DNA of 64,000 bases. Source: Ichthyophis bannanicus. Lineage: Eukaryota > Chordata > Amphibia > Gymnophiona > Ichthyophiidae. The stretch lies in NCBI GenBank assembly GCA_033557465.1, contig CM066033.1, positions 387,631,289-387,695,288 of the forward strand, in the 5' to 3' direction. The position numbers and the translations under genes are program-made. Below the pieces are notes generated by a model. That model was not told the DNA's origin, searched no databases, and saw only the letters and a program-made list of their open reading frames with translations. Positions 1-11,499 of this stretch are shown here, one piece after another (position 1 is the first letter of the stretch; each line of letters opens with the position of its first letter).

Positions 1-977
1 GGAAGGAACAAGATGGGATTTCGGGAAGTTTATTACCAATCCCAAGTATTGGAGGATTTGCATTGTACGGGACAGTGCAGTGCTGGCCTCTGCAGCTGTG
101 GAGGCCCGAATGAGCCGGTCGTCTAAGGGAAGATGAAAATCCCCAGGGTTCATAGAAATGCAGCTATTACTGCCATGCATTTCGTGAATACCCTTTGTGC
201 TGAAGCCAAACCAAAAGGAAGAACCCTGTACTGGAAATGATTTCCCCTGACAAGGAAACGTAAAAATTTCCTGTGATCTGGGTGGATGAGAATGTGAGTG
301 TATGCATCCTTTAAGTCTAGAGAGCAAAGCCACTCCTGGCTTTGAAGGTATGGCAGAAGAGTCCCTAGAGAAATCATTTTGAATTTCTCTCGAAACAGAT
401 ATTTGTTCAAATCTCTGAGGTCTAGAATGGGTCTGTGTCCCACTGTTTTCTTTGGAATAAAAAAAATAGGGGGAGTAGAACCCTGCCCCCTGTTGAAAAA
501 TGGGTACTTCCTCTATTGCCCCTTGGGCAAGAAGTTTGGACACTTTGTGATCTAGCAGATTGTCTGCAGAGGTTTATGAATTGAATTGCTTTAGAATTGT
601 AGGAGGGGTATGCTGTGAAAATGAAGTTTGTACCCCTCTCCTACAATGGACAAAGTCCACTCTTCTGTTGTTATCTGATGCCATCTGTTGACAAAGTGGC
701 ATAACCTGCCCGGAATATTGGGGGGTTGGGGACCCCTCTGAGGCAGGAAGGCAAAGCTCTCTAGGAAGGAGTCAAAGCCCTTGAGGGGGCTGAACCTGGA
801 GAGCTGGTTGGGCTCTTGGGCCTTTTGGTTTCTTTTGCTGTCTAGTTTGTCCCTTTTGGGCAACCGACCTGGTGTCTGACTCTGCTGGGTATAGGAAGGA
901 TAAAACTTCCTCTTTTTGATAAAAGAGGGTTTTCTATAAGACTTCCTTTTGGCTGGAGTGGCTGTAGACTTTGACAA
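1..977 (-). pseudogene. DIRS-A reverse transcriptase, broken
   Basis: This is the N-terminal part of a DIRS reverse transcriptase. Frame 977-591 holds a basic N-terminus and the family's entry motif (GRLCHFVNRW, then ITTEEWTLSIV). Frame 443-150 holds RT fingers and palm: RPILDLRDLN, the motif A aspartate in SLDLKDAY, and LPFGLASA. The catalytic LDD box can be read at 118-126 in yet another frame, followed by RLIRA. At least two frame changes separate the pieces, so the copy cannot make a working enzyme. The rest of RT, RNase H and the recombinase are beyond the window edge. Confidence 0.85.
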
Positions 978-2577
978 TCTAAGGTAGAATTGTCAGCATC
1001 TAACTCGTTAGCCTTTTCCTGCCAGTTCTTGCCGAAGAGATTCTCCCCCGTGCAAGGAATGTTGCCTAACTTGTCCTGTACCCAAGTCTCCAAGTTTGAT
1101 GCCTGTAGCCAGGCATTCCGTCGTGCGCCAATGGCAATAGCAGAAGTTCTGCTGATACATTCGAAGCAGTCGAAGGCAGCACGATTGACAAACTTGGAGA
1201 CATCCTGAGCATGCTTAACTAGAGCAAGAAAATCTTGTCTCTTATCATCTGGGAGAAATGGGCTCATAAGTTCCAAGTCTCCTGTGATTTCTTTGAGGAA
1301 CATTCCCATATATAGGATATATGAATTGATCCTAGCTGAAAGCATGGAAGCTTGAAAAATCCTGCGTCCAAAAGCATCCAGAGTCCTGCACTCACGACTT
1401 GGATGATTGGATGCATGCCTCTTTGCACTTTTCATCCTACGCATGGCTGGATTCCACTACCATTGAATGATGTGGCAGCTGAGCTTTCTGAAATCCAGGA
1501 CATGGTGGAACTCTATACATAGTACCAAGTCTCCTAGAGTGAGGAGAAGTGGTTAGAGGTGTCTCCCACATTCTGAGCATCAAGCTATGCAGAATCTCAT
1601 GAATAGGCAGAATGGCTGCCTCCTTAGGAGCTTTAGGATATTGGAGGATTTCCAATTCCTTTGCTCTGGGCTCCTCTTCAGGAGCTACTGCGATTGAAAG
1701 ACCTTTGGCCATATCACGGATGAAATCCTGAAATGACATATCCTCTGGAGGTGACATTCTGCGTTGGGGAGAAGAGGGATGTTCTAGGAGAAACACTCTA
1801 GTGCCAGCAGAATTGTCACAGTCTTCGGAATCGGAGGAATCAAAGTATTCCTGACCCCGATGCTCTTGCAAAGCACAATCCCGGTACCGGTTTGTCAACT
1901 CCAACCAAAGATGGCATGGGAAGAATTCCCACCGGGGCTGGTACAGTCATCATTGGTGTCGGTACCGGTGTCGGTACTGGCATCGGAGTCAGAGTCTATG
2001 TCAGTACCGGTGCCCTTGGGACCACCGGTACTGCGGCTGAAAGAAGAGCTGCAATACTGCATTCAATAGCAAGAAACCTCTGGTCTATTGACGCTGCCGA
2101 TGCTGGGGTAACGGTAAGGACGGCCGGAACCCCTGAGCATGGCACAGATAGTTCTTGCGAGGTTGAGGCCTCGAGAACATCCTGAAGCCCCATCGATGCT
2201 TTGGAAGCCGAAGCCTCCTGCCCGGGCTGTTTTGCCGGTGTGGTTCCCGCAAGGGCAATGTCAATGGCCTCTTGATGCTTAGCAGGAGAGCTACCCTTTG
2301 AAGACTGGCTTTTATGTTTAGTTACCTGAGATCCATGGGAGGAAGAAGAGGCCCTTGACGATGTTGATGCAATGGATCTGGAATTTGAAGAAAAGAGGGT
2401 ACCGAGCTTCGCGGCCCGGTTCCATCTTCCTCTTTTGGTCATCCCCAAGCAGGAGAGACATTCAGTTGGAGAATGATCAGGTCCTAAACATTTTAGACAC
2501 CAATCATGGGTGTCAGTGACGGAAATGGTACCGCCACACTTAGTACATTTTTTAAAACCACTAGTTGGTTTTTCCAT
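842..2577 (-). pseudogene. DIRS-A gag-like ORF, broken
   Basis: Three consecutive minus-strand frames (2577-1996, 1904-1437, 1444-842) together make a DIRS gag-like protein. The N-terminal part has paired cysteines (CTKCGG, then CLKCLG) about 18 residues apart, which may bind metal. The middle part is acidic and proline-rich. The last part (LDAFGRRIFQASMLSAR, then a stretch ending ENLFGKNWQEKAN) resembles the C-terminal gag region seen intact in DIRS-B, where LFGEALEKI occupies the same place. The start at 2577 is the first Met of the Cys-rich segment. Two frame breaks make it a pseudogene. Its 3' part overlaps the RT frame, as is usual in DIRS elements. Confidence 0.75.
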
Positions 2578-2989
2578 GATTTAGGAAAATGGGGCCTAAT
2601 GCCCAAAATGGCGCCTAGCACCAAAGAGGAAAGTTTCTGAAAAGAAATAGTCTAAAGCCTAAGTTGCTTTTTTTTGTATGAAAAGAAAAGAAAAGAAAAG
2701 AACCGGCGGTACCGGTAGGCGTCGTGCGGTAGGCAAACGCGACCACAAGAAAGAAATTTAAAGACAAAGTTTTCTGCGGTGACAGGGAATAGATCCTGTC
2801 GGCTCCGCAGAAAACGAAGAACTGAAGAGGGACAGTTGGAAAGGCGGGAAGGCAGCGCAAATGTGCTGAGGGATGCTCCCAAAAGCGTTCCTACTGGACG
2901 CTGGGGAGCGTTCCTGCGCAGGGTCCGTCGGTACCGACGATACCCATATGTGAAGACTACATTCCTGCTTGTTCCTGGAGATTGAATAA

Positions 2990-3330
2990 ATGGATGATGA
3001 AATGCCCAAAGAAATCAGGGAAGCTAACAAAAGTTACAGCAGATTAATAATAATGGGCGATTTCAATTACCCCTGTATTGACTGGGTCAGTGTCACAGCA
3101 GGAAATACTAGGATGATAACGTTTCTAAATGAAATAAATTACTGCTTCTTAGAACAGCTGGTTCATGAACCAATCAGAGGGGAAGCCATTTTGGACCTAG
3201 TCCTTAGTAGAACACCAGATCTGATGCAAGAGATAAGGTGTTGGGGCCACTTAGCTATAGTGATCATAGCATGATTGCGTTTGATTTAATTAACGGAAGA
3301 GGGATGGTAAGGAAATCCACAGTACTACCT
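2990..3330 (+). pseudogene. CR1 endonuclease fragment
   Basis: This is the C-terminal half of an apurinic-type endonuclease domain. It shows the catalytic IIMGDFNYPCIDW motif at 3045-3083 and the EAILDLVLSRTPDL segment typical of CR1 and L2 endonucleases. The frame stops at 3274. The expected SDHSMIAFDLING block follows at about 3258-3298 in a shifted frame, so there is an indel near 3250. The N-terminal half of the endonuclease is missing through 5' truncation. This domain would nick target DNA for target-primed reverse transcription. Confidence 0.85.
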
Positions 3331-4300
3331 TTTAAATTTTGAAAGGGAGACTATGATAAAATCAGGAAAATAGTTAAGAAAAACTAAAAGGAGCAGTTGC
3401 AAAGGTTAAAGACTTAAATCAAGCTTGGGTATTGTTTAAAAATACTATCTTGGAAGCCCAGACCAGCTGTATTCCACGTTTTAAGAAAAGTGGAAGGAAG
3501 TCAAAAAACTGCCAGCATGGTTTAAAGGTGAGGCCAGAGAGGCTGTTGCCAAAAAAACATCTTTCAGGAAATGGAAAAAAGAGCCAAAGAACAAAAACTG
3601 GAAACAGCATAAGCACTGGCAAGTTAGATGCAAAGCATTGATAATGAAGGCAGAGAGAGAATTTGAGAAGAAGCTTGCTGTGGAAGCAAAAACGCATAAT
3701 AAAGACTATTTCCCAAGTACATTTGTAGCAAAAAACCTGTGCGAGAGCCAGTTGGACCATTAGATGATAGAGCGCTAAAAGGGGCACTAAGAGGGGACAA
3801 GGCCATAGCGGAGAGACTGAATGAATTCTTTGCTTCGGTCTTTACTGAGGAAGATGTAGGAGATGTTACCAATCACTGTAGTAGTATTAAAAAGGTGATA
3901 ATGCAGAAATATTGAAAGATACACCAGGAAGATGTATTACAACTATTTGATAAACTGAAGAGTAGCAAATCACCTGGACCGGATGGTATACATCCAAGGG
4001 TGTTGAAAGAACTGAAATATGAGATAACAGATTACTAATAGCAGGTCTGCAAACTATCATTAAAATCATCTGTAATAACTGAAGATTGGAGAATGGCCAA
4101 TGTAACATCAATTTTTAAAAAGGGTTCCAGGGGTGATCCAGGAAACTACAGACCGGTGAACCTGATGTCAGCACCGGGAAAAATGGTAGAAACCATAATA
4201 AAGAACAAAATTACTCATCATGTAGATAGTCATGGCTTAAAGGGAGATAGCCAACATGGCTTTAGAAAAGGAAGATCTTGTCTTACTAATCTGTTATGTT

Positions 4301-4749
4301 TTTTTTTTGTTTTTTTTTAGGATAATTTTGCAAATAAATCAAGAAAGCTTAACAATGCACTCCCTTGAAGAAATAGACTGGCAAAGGGAAATTACAAAAA
4401 GAAAATTCCAAATATACATGCATAGTAAATAACACAATTATCCAGTCAATCTAGTCCACAATATGGGAGGGGCTATCCACGAAATTTTATATATATGCTA
4501 AGCAAACCAAATATGTAAGAATACAGGCAGCACAGCTATTCAAACAATCACTATCTGAGCCTCTTATGTGGAGGGAATGGAATACTCCAAACACCTGGCG
4601 TTGATAAAGGCTAGCAGTTGGGAGGGTTCAAAAAATACATCATGGTATTTCACCAAAACACTTACAAGGATGTTTTAGAAAAAAGAGCCCACCCAGCTGC
4701 ACAACCCCAGATCTTAACAGAAGAAATTCTTTGCGTCGTTTTTGCGTTT
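4301..4749 (-). mobile_element. Half-L1 insertion (ORF1 C-terminus plus 3' UTR)
   Basis: A minus-strand insertion begins with a poly-T run (the A-tail of the element) at 4301. It is flanked by the 9-bp TSD TGTTATGTT at 4292-4300 and 4750-4758. Read on the minus strand, the right part encodes a degraded L1 ORF1 C-terminal domain (RRKEFLLLRS, then PCKC, then FEPSQL). It matches the C-terminus of the ORF1 at 39668-40855 (RRKAFLQLRS, PCKC, FSEVEHL). It passes directly into a 3' UTR and A-tail without any ORF2 sequence. The 5' end is truncated. The match is by eye, so family assignment is moderately sure; the TSD is exact. Confidence 0.75.
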
Positions 4750-5142
4750 TGTTATGTTGTTTTGAAGGTGTGAATAAACAGGTAGACAAAGGTGAGTCGG
4801 TTGATATAGTGTATCTGGACTTTCAGAAAGTCTTTGACAAGGTCCCTCATCAGAGACTTTTGGCAAAACTAAAAAGTAATGGGATAGGAGGCAGTGTACT
4901 ATTGTGGATCAGGAACTGGTTAAAAGATAGAAAGCAGAGGGCTGGGCTAAATGGCCAATTTTCCCAATGGAGAAAGATGAATAGTGGAGTAACCCAGAGA
5001 TCTGTGCTGGGTCCACTGCTTTTTAACATATTCATAAATGACCTGGAAATGGGAATAACGGGTGAGGTTATCAAATTTGCAAATGACACAAAACTATTTA
5101 AATTTGTGAAAACCCATGAGGATTGTGGAAAATTGCAAGAGG

Positions 5143-5430
5143 GAGGAGTAGCCTAGTGGTTGGGGCAAGGTACTTCAGGCCGGAAGGTCAGGGGTTCAAA
5201 TCCCACTAGAAGACAGCAACCTTGGGCCGGAAGGACTGAGGTTTCTAGTTCCACAGATGCTCCTTGTGGTCTTGGGCAAGCCACTTAACCCTCCATTGCC
5301 CATGTTCCCTGTAAGTATTAGTGTATGTGTCTCATATCCCCACGTGTTAAATGTATCCCCCAATTGTGTTGTGACCGCTTTGATTGAAGGATGAGGCGGT
5401 ATACAAAACTGTCTAAATAAATAAATAAAT
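5143..5430 (+). mobile_element. tRNA-derived SINE with LINE-like tail
   Basis: A plus-strand SINE with a pol III A box (TAGCCTAGTGGTT, 5150-5162) and B box (GGGTTCAAATCC, about 5191-5202). A body with CTTGTGGTCTTGGGCAAG follows, then a LINE-like 3' tail (GCGGTATACAAAACTGTC) and an AATA repeat. A 6-bp TSD, AAGAGG, flanks it (5137-5142 and 5431-5436). The tail resembles the 3' ends of the L2 elements in this window (for example L2-C, GCGGTATACAAATG), so L2 machinery probably mobilises it. A minus-strand relative lies at 63782-63950. Confidence 0.9.
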
Positions 5431-6345
5431 AAGAGGATCTTGATAAATTGGAAAACTGCGCATCCAAATGGCAGATGAAATTTAATGTGGACAAGTGCAA
5501 AGTTATGCACCTAGGAAAGAACAACCCAGACTATGGTTACACAATGCAAGGTTCCACATTAGGAACCTCCACCCAGGAAAAGAGTAAGGCATCATCGTGG
5601 ATAACATGTTAAAACCCTCTGCCCAGTGTGCATTGGCAGCCAAGAGAGCAAACAGAATGCTAGGTATCTTAGGGAAAGGAATGGAAAATAAAACAAAGGA
5701 TATTATAATGCTTTTGTATTGTTCCATGGTGCGACCACACCTTGATTATAGCATGCAATTCTAATTGCCATATCTTAAAAAGGATATAACATTATTAGAA
5801 AAGATACAGAGAAGAGCCACCAAAATGATAAAGGAGATGGAAGGATACCCCTATGAAGAAAGGCTAAAAGCTTTAGGGCACTTCAACCTGGAAAAAAGGC
5901 AGCTGAAGGAGGATATGATAGAGGTCTATAAATTAATGAATGGAGTGGAACGCGTAAATGTAGATCGATTGTTTACATCAGAATATAGAAAGACTAGGGG
6001 ACATGCAATGAAGCTACAGGGTAACCCATTTAAGACTAATAAGAGAAAATATTTTTCACTCAACGTGTAATCAAACTCTGGAATTTGTTACCAGAGGATT
6101 AATAAAAAGTGTAACTGGGTTTAATAAAGGTTTTGACAAGTTCCTGAAGGAAAGATTTATAAATCATTATTAAAAGGGACCCGGGATATCACTGCTTGAC
6201 CCAATACAAGCATTGTGGAACCAGTGTCTTTTGGGAAAACTGCTAGGTACTCGTGACCTAGATTGGCCACTGATGGAGGCAGGATGCTGGGTTTGATGGA
6301 CCTTGGTCTGACTCAGTATGGCATATCTTATGTTCTTATCTTGGA

Positions 6346-6840
6346 AATGTCATTTTTAGGTGTGTTTCGCGTCAGGAAATTCCATCTGTTGTTGAGGGTC
6401 AGCCCACCAGTCTATATACACAGCTTTGTGTGCAGGTGCGCAAATAGTTTGTGTGTAAGGAAATTGAATGCTGTAGTGACCCCCAAGTCCAGAACAGCAG
6501 CAGCAAGTGGGAAGCTGGCTGCTATCTGTATTCTCGCCTCTTCCTAGTTCTTGAAGTGTATGTTTGATTATTCTCTGCTTATTTTCACACGTATTCAACT
6601 CCACACTACATTTTGCCATTGTTCCCCCCCTCCCCCCCCCCTAAAGTGACGCACACGGTTAGTGTCATTAATCTGGACTTTAAAAGTCATACCACTGCAG
6701 CGTTTCACCAAAGGAGGGCACTCAAGGAGGAGGATGTGCTCCTTGGGTGAACTTCATGAGGGGATTCCGGTGACTCCCTTGAGCTTGCACCAAGTCCCCC
6801 TGGATACCCACTCTCTCTTTTTTCAGTTCTCCCTCCGTTA
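6346..6840. other. Unassigned spacer
   Basis: No coding feature or recognisable repeat is seen here. A poly-C tract at about 6625-6641 is the only notable feature. The reading frames are short and show no family motif. Confidence 0.5.
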
Positions 6841-7115
6841 AGGTGGTGTTTTCTTCGCCTTCTTCTGTTCCTCCTGTGTGGCTTCCTTCTCTCGCCTGGT
6901 ACTCTGCCAATGGCATCAATCCCTGTTCACTGGTGCTGGCGACCTTTGCCTCCGGCACACCAACCCTGCCTCTCCAGAGGTCACCGTCTTGTCAATTTGC
7001 TCCCCTATTACCCCCTCCCTCCAATTTGTCTTTTGCACTACTAAATTGCAGGTCCCTCCAATCCTAGATACTTCTTGTACAGGACTTCCTTTCTATCCAA
7101 GCACTCCCTCTATAC

Positions 7116-8577
7116 CAGTGGTTCTCAACCTTTTTTGTACCACGACCCCTTTTACCATTGGTCAACTTGTGATGACCCCCAATGATAAAATCAAATGCGT
7201 CTCTCTTCCTTTACCGTTAACGCATTGTCGCTGTAATCATTTGTTGAATTATTCATATATTATAGGCCTTTGCAATATGTTTTTATTTATAAAATTTACT
7301 TATTTAAACCACAATAATTAATCACAACAAGTAACAATTTTTTATTTCAAAATTATTATGATTTTGTAGTCAAATCACTAAATATGAAATAAAATTATTT
7401 TTCTACGTTTGTTGTCTGACCAATTTATTCTCTGATCATGCTGGTCCCGATCTGAGACTTCTGCTTTCCTGTCTTCTCTTAGCTCTCTTTCTGTGGTCTA
7501 TGGTCCATCTGCCATTTCTTATCTCTTCTTTTGTTTTCTTCACGTCTTTCCATCAGCCTATTTCCAGTCCCCGTAACCCTTCCCCAGTATCAGCCCCTTT
7601 CCAGTCCTCCCTCCCAGTAACTTCCAATGTCAACTTGCATTCCCATGACTGCCACTGGTGTCCATTCCCTTCCAGTCCGCTTTCTTCCCCACTGTCCAGC
7701 TCCTTCTAGTCCAAATACCATGGCAGCCCCTCTCAGCATCCACTCCCTTCCAGTCCCATTCTCCCATCCCCTTGCATCAGCCCATTTGTAGCCCTAGCCC
7801 CCAGTTTCTTCCAAGGCCAGCAGCTCTATCCTCCCCTCCCCACCATCAGCCCATTTCCAGTTGAAAGCCCCCCCCTCCCCCAATCAGCTCACTTCCAGTG
7901 CTAGTCCCCCCTCAACCCCATTACCAGTGCTAGGCTCCCCTAATCAGCGCATTACCAGTCCTACCACCCCCCCATCAGCCCATTACCAGTGCTAGCCTCC
8001 CCTAATCAGTCCATTACCAGTCGTACCCCCCATCAGCCCATTACCAGTACCACCCCCCTTGATCAGTCCATTCCCAGTCCTAGCCTTCCCTAATCAACCC
8101 ATTACCAGTCCTAGCCCCCCCAGCCCATTATAATCCTAACCTGCACTCTCTCCCCCCTATGTCCAGCATTTAGCACGTCTGTCCAGTATGTCCCCCTGTC
8201 TCTCCCCGTTGTCCGTCAGTCCCCTAACCCCCTCCCCCACCATCCATGTCTGCCCCCCCATCCATGTCCCGCCTCCAAAAGAAGTTGTTTACCACTTCCT
8301 TTGGAGGCGGAACAATGCTGCACGGAGCCCGTCGAGAGACAGGAAGGCTCCGCAACATTTTCACAGGCACAGCCGCGGTTCCCTAAGAGGCAGGAAGCCA
8401 CGGCTGCAGAAGAAGGGAGGTGGTGAGTTTGCCGCTGCCGAGAAGCAGACTCGGCAGCTGCAGCAACTTGTGCGCTTTTTTATTATTTTTTTTTAACTTG
8501 GCAGAGTGAGGCGACCCCTGCTAAATCCTGTGGCGACCCCCGTGGGGGTCGCGACCCACAGTTTTTGAGAACCGCTG
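7116..8577. mobile_element. Non-autonomous hAT transposon with 8-bp TSD
   Basis: The terminal inverted repeats are CAGTGGTTCTCAACC at the left and its near-complement GAGAACCGCTG at the right (8567-8577). Both ends carry the CGACCCC-rich subterminal blocks seen in widespread hAT families of the SPIN type. The TSD is a perfect 8-mer, CTCTATAC, at 7108-7115 and 8578-8585, as expected for hAT. No transposase is encoded. The interior includes an AT-rich part (7230-7420) and a C-rich minisatellite (7560-8130). It inserted into the L2-A endonuclease. Confidence 0.93.
7560..8130. repeat. C-rich degenerate minisatellite inside the hAT
   Basis: Variants of a unit with the core CCCATTACCAGTGCTAG, followed by CCCC and TAATCAG, recur many times. 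Spacing is about 35 bp in the cleanest part (7900-8130), with looser repeats on the left. The long ORFs over this stretch are a by-product of the biased composition. Confidence 0.8.
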
Positions 8578-9869
8578 CTCTATACCCTTTTTCTCATGGA
8601 GAACTGACTGAGGGAGGGGGAACAGCCACTCCTCGCCCACTGCCTTTTGCCCAACTTTACAGCTTACTCAACATCTCGAGTTGGCCGTGGCAGGGGTAGA
8701 GTGGTAGTCCTCTTTCAGGCCTCTCTTCCAGTCTCAGAGGTTTCCACTCCTGCTCTCCACTACTTCTGTGCCTTGATGCATTTCTACCACTTCATCTCCT
8801 CCTTATATATGCCCCCCCCTCTCCGTCCTCATCTATGGGACTCTCTTCTTCTGAACTTATCCAAGGTCTCTCTCCATTTTTTTCACTTTTTAGTTCTTTT
8901 GAGACTTTAATATTCACTATTACTCCACCAGACCCCGTGACAAGGCTCTGCTCACCCTCATTCAGGATCTCTTACTCACCCAGCACATTCCTTTCCCTAT
9001 TCACATCGCTGGTCACAAACTGGACCTCGTTCTTTCTTCCTCAGACATTTTCCACCTTCTTTCCTTTCTGTTGTCCCTGGACCTCCCTTGGTTTGATCAC
9101 CGATGTGTTTTCTTTACTCTCCCAATCTTTCTATCCAACCCCTCTCTGTCTACATTTCTGTCTTCCTCTCCAGCTGCTTCGGCCGCTCTTTCTCGTGTGA
9201 TCTCAACTCGCTCATTTTAACTGTCCCCGCCTCAGATCTTATCTTTCCTGAAATCTTCTCCACTCTCCCAGTAAATACTTAAGGAGACTTATGGTACTCA
9301 ACACTTACCAATACCCTCAACCAGGTTCCTCCCTTCAGCCCTGTCATAAATCCTCCAAGCCCACACAACCATGGTATCATCTGGGCCTTCAGCTTCTTCA
9401 GACTCACCTTCGCCGAACTGAGCACTATTGGTGCAAGCATCTTTCACCTAGATATTTCAGTGTTTCAAAGATCAGCATCATCATTACCACCTCTCCAAAC
9501 ATGCTGCTAAATGGTCTTTCTATGATAATCTCATCTCCTATGCGCCCAACTCTACCCGCAAACTTTACTCTGTCCTCTCATCCCTCTCTAATACTCGGAA
9601 ATCATTTCCCCCCTCTTCAGCAATTTCTCCCTTGGCCCCCAGTACCCTTGTTCAGCATTTTCAGACTAAGGTCCTGACCTATCAGTCCACCTTTGCCAAC
9701 TGCCCTCGGCCTCTCTCTCCTTGCCCCCCCTTCCCCTCCCACCCTCTTCTGCTCACCACCACACCTGGTCCTCCTTCCGTGCCATTTCCTCTATTGAACT
9801 TCGCAAATCCTAAGATCTACCCACAAAACAACTTGTCCTTCTGATCCCATTCCCTCAAACTAGCTCTTG

Positions 9870-11261
9870 GAACCCTTTCTGGCTTTACTTCCTTTGATTC
9901 TTAATATCTTTAACAGCTTGTCCTCCAGCGTTTTTCCATCCGTTTGGAAGCATGCCTTAGTCAGGCCCATACTGAAGAACTCTTCTTTTGACCCCTCTAT
10001 ACCAACTCACTATCATCCTGTTTCCACTCTACCTTTTCTTTCCAAAATCCTCAAAAAAAGTTAGTTTTTCTCTCAGTTTTCCTCTCATCTTGATGCCACT
10101 CACACTTTGCACCTTCACCAATCTGGCTTTCGCACAGGTCATAGCACAGAAAACTATTCTTCTCTCCTTTTTGAATGAAATTCACCAGTCTCATGATAGA
10201 GGTGATATATCTTTGGTTGTTTCTTTGGAGCTTTCATCTGCTTTCGATATTGTTGATCACACTATCTTCTCGCTTGCTTACACGATCTTGGTATCCATGG
10301 CATTGTTCACCGCCATAGGTCCTTTTCTGTTCATAGGGATTCCACCTCTTCCTCCTCCTCTTTCACTTTCCTGCAGTGTTCCCCAGGGCTCAGTTCTGGC
10401 CCCTCTCCTGTTCAATGTCTTCCTGATTCCCCTCACTTTGCTTATCCAATAACAGAATCTCAGCTTACTATTATGTAGACAATGTTATTCTCCTGCATCA
10501 CACAAACCCTTCTGCTCCCGATCTGTTCCTTCCAAACACCTGCCTTTCTCATATTGCTACCTGGCTATCTGAGAATTTTGTTCATCTCAATCCCTCTAAA
10601 ATTACTGCTAACTGGTTCACTTCAGCTGGCCCTTCCCTTCCTCGACTCCCATATTTCCATCTGGCCTAAATCCCATAGTTAGTTAATTTGCTTCATTACC
10701 TCAGGGTAATCCTTGACTGCTCCATTACCGTTCAGGTACATCTTTCCTCCCTTATCCATCATGCTTTCCTTTCTCTTTGCCACATTCGAACTGTCTGCCC
10801 CTTTTTGTCCCCCCAGTCCCTTACTAGCCTTCTCTTCACCCTGATCATGGCTGAATTAGATTACTGCAACATCATTCTTCTCGATCTCCCCAATACCAGA
10901 TCCACCGCTTGCAACTCGTTCAGAATACTGCTGTCCATATCATCACACATGCCACCTGCTTTGAGCACGTCACCCCACTTCTCATCCATCTTCACTCACT
11001 TCCCCTCAAGTATCGTTCTCAGTACAAACTTCTGATTCTTGTTTACAAGGCCCTTCATGGCAGTATTCCCATATATCTCTCCAACCATCTTCACTTACTC
11101 TTTACATCATATGCCCAGTTACAGTCCACTCGTTCCTCAGTCCTATACATTCTTGGACCTGCCCTTTGGAACTCCCTACTTCCCAAACTTTGCCTCAAAA
11201 CTTTCCTATCCAAATTTCAAGACCAAACTCAAAACACATCTGGTCTGTATTGCTTTTGACC
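9870..11261 (+). pseudogene. L2-A reverse transcriptase, broken
   Basis: A decayed L2 reverse transcriptase. At 9988-10452 one frame holds a motif A relative (VSLELSSAFDIVDHTIF) and the CSVPQGSVLAPLLFNVF block. The frame 10909-11259 holds the C-terminal domain (MQLVQNTAVHIITHA, SLPLKYRSQYKLLILVYK, LGPALWNSLLP), the standard L2 end. The catalytic YADD box should lie near 10470-10485. I see only a degraded trace there (TIM then a frame change). Several frame changes make it non-functional. Confidence 0.8.
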
Positions 11262-11499
11262 TTCCACAACCCACTCCCTAGCTCCCCCTTCCCATCTCTG
11301 TTTGAATGCGCACCTTTTCTGTCTAGAAATGGCGTTCCTTTCTTTTTCCACTCTTTTTGTATATTTTTTTTAATTGTACAGCGCTCTCATGCCTTAAAGG
11401 TGCAGTATATCAAATACAATAAACAAACATAAGCCAAGCCTCCTCTTCCCGCTCCCCCACCAATCCAAGCTGAAGAAATGTAGAAGAGAGGGCAAAACA

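Larger units (their letters stand above)
1..2981 (-). mobile_element. DIRS-A retrotransposon, truncated by window edge
   Basis: A decayed DIRS-type retrotransposon lies on the minus strand, with its 5' end near 2981 and the rest running off the left window edge. It carries DIRS-type gag pieces followed by a DIRS-type reverse transcriptase, in the order expected for this superfamily (gag, RT-RNase H, tyrosine recombinase). RNase H and recombinase would lie outside the window. The 5' boundary is inferred from the start of CR1 sequence at about 2985 and is uncertain by about 20 bp. It differs clearly in sequence from DIRS-B at 27-36 kb, so it is another subfamily and an older copy. Confidence 0.8.
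3420..6120 (+). pseudogene. CR1 reverse transcriptase, broken and interrupted
   Basis: A decayed CR1 reverse transcriptase. Clear segments are 4093-4300 (NYRPVNLMSAPGKMVE, then HGFRKGRSCLTNL), 4759-5141 (VDIVYLDFQKVFDKVPH, motif A) and 5437-6070 (C-terminal domain, ALGHFNLEKRQLKED). At 5076-5087 the catalytic FADD box reads FAND, with Asn replacing the first catalytic Asp. The 3420-4092 part is full of stops and frame changes. The reading frame joins across the half-L1 at 4300/4759 and across the SINE at 5142/5437. The 3' region ends in the CR1 tail. It cannot be functional. Confidence 0.9.
2985..6345 (+). mobile_element. CR1 LINE, 5'-truncated, with two nested insertions
   Basis: A CR1-type non-LTR retrotransposon on the plus strand, 5'-truncated inside the endonuclease domain. 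It runs through RT to a CR1-like 3' end at about 6270-6345, where the text reads GATGCTGGGTTTGATGG, then a GTCTGACTCAGTATGG block and a TTATGTTCTTAT terminal repeat. Two later insertions split it: a half-L1 at 4301-4749 and a tRNA-SINE at 5143-5430. Removing each insertion together with one copy of its TSD restores colinearity of the RT reading frame, which confirms both events. Confidence 0.9.
7020..9210 (+). pseudogene. L2-A endonuclease, broken
   Basis: The domain entry reads LLNCRSLQS at about 7040-7067. After the hAT insertion the text resumes at 8586. It shows LWDSLL(S/L)EL, a LDLVLSSSD-like block at about 9020-9048, and a LPWFDHRCVFFTL-like block at about 9078-9125, all in shifting frames. 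These are the L2 landmarks for the endonuclease C-terminal half. Stops and indels are frequent. The hAT at 7116-8577 is not part of the domain. Confidence 0.7.
6841..11430 (+). mobile_element. L2-A LINE, decayed, split by hAT
   Basis: A long, decayed L2-type LINE on the plus strand. Endonuclease pieces lie at 7020-7107 and 8586-9210, RT pieces at 9870-11261, and the 3' end at about 11380-11430 (GTACAGCGCTCTCATGCC, then GTGCAGTATATCAAATAC and an AATA tail). The 5' boundary near 6841 is a guess. The hAT at 7116-8577 divides the endonuclease and has an exact TSD, so it inserted into a pre-existing L2. Many frame changes show that it is old. Confidence 0.8.

Noticed and set aside
7500..8496. Ser/Pro-rich plus-strand ORFs
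   Set aside because: They translate the hAT minisatellite and C-rich sequence.
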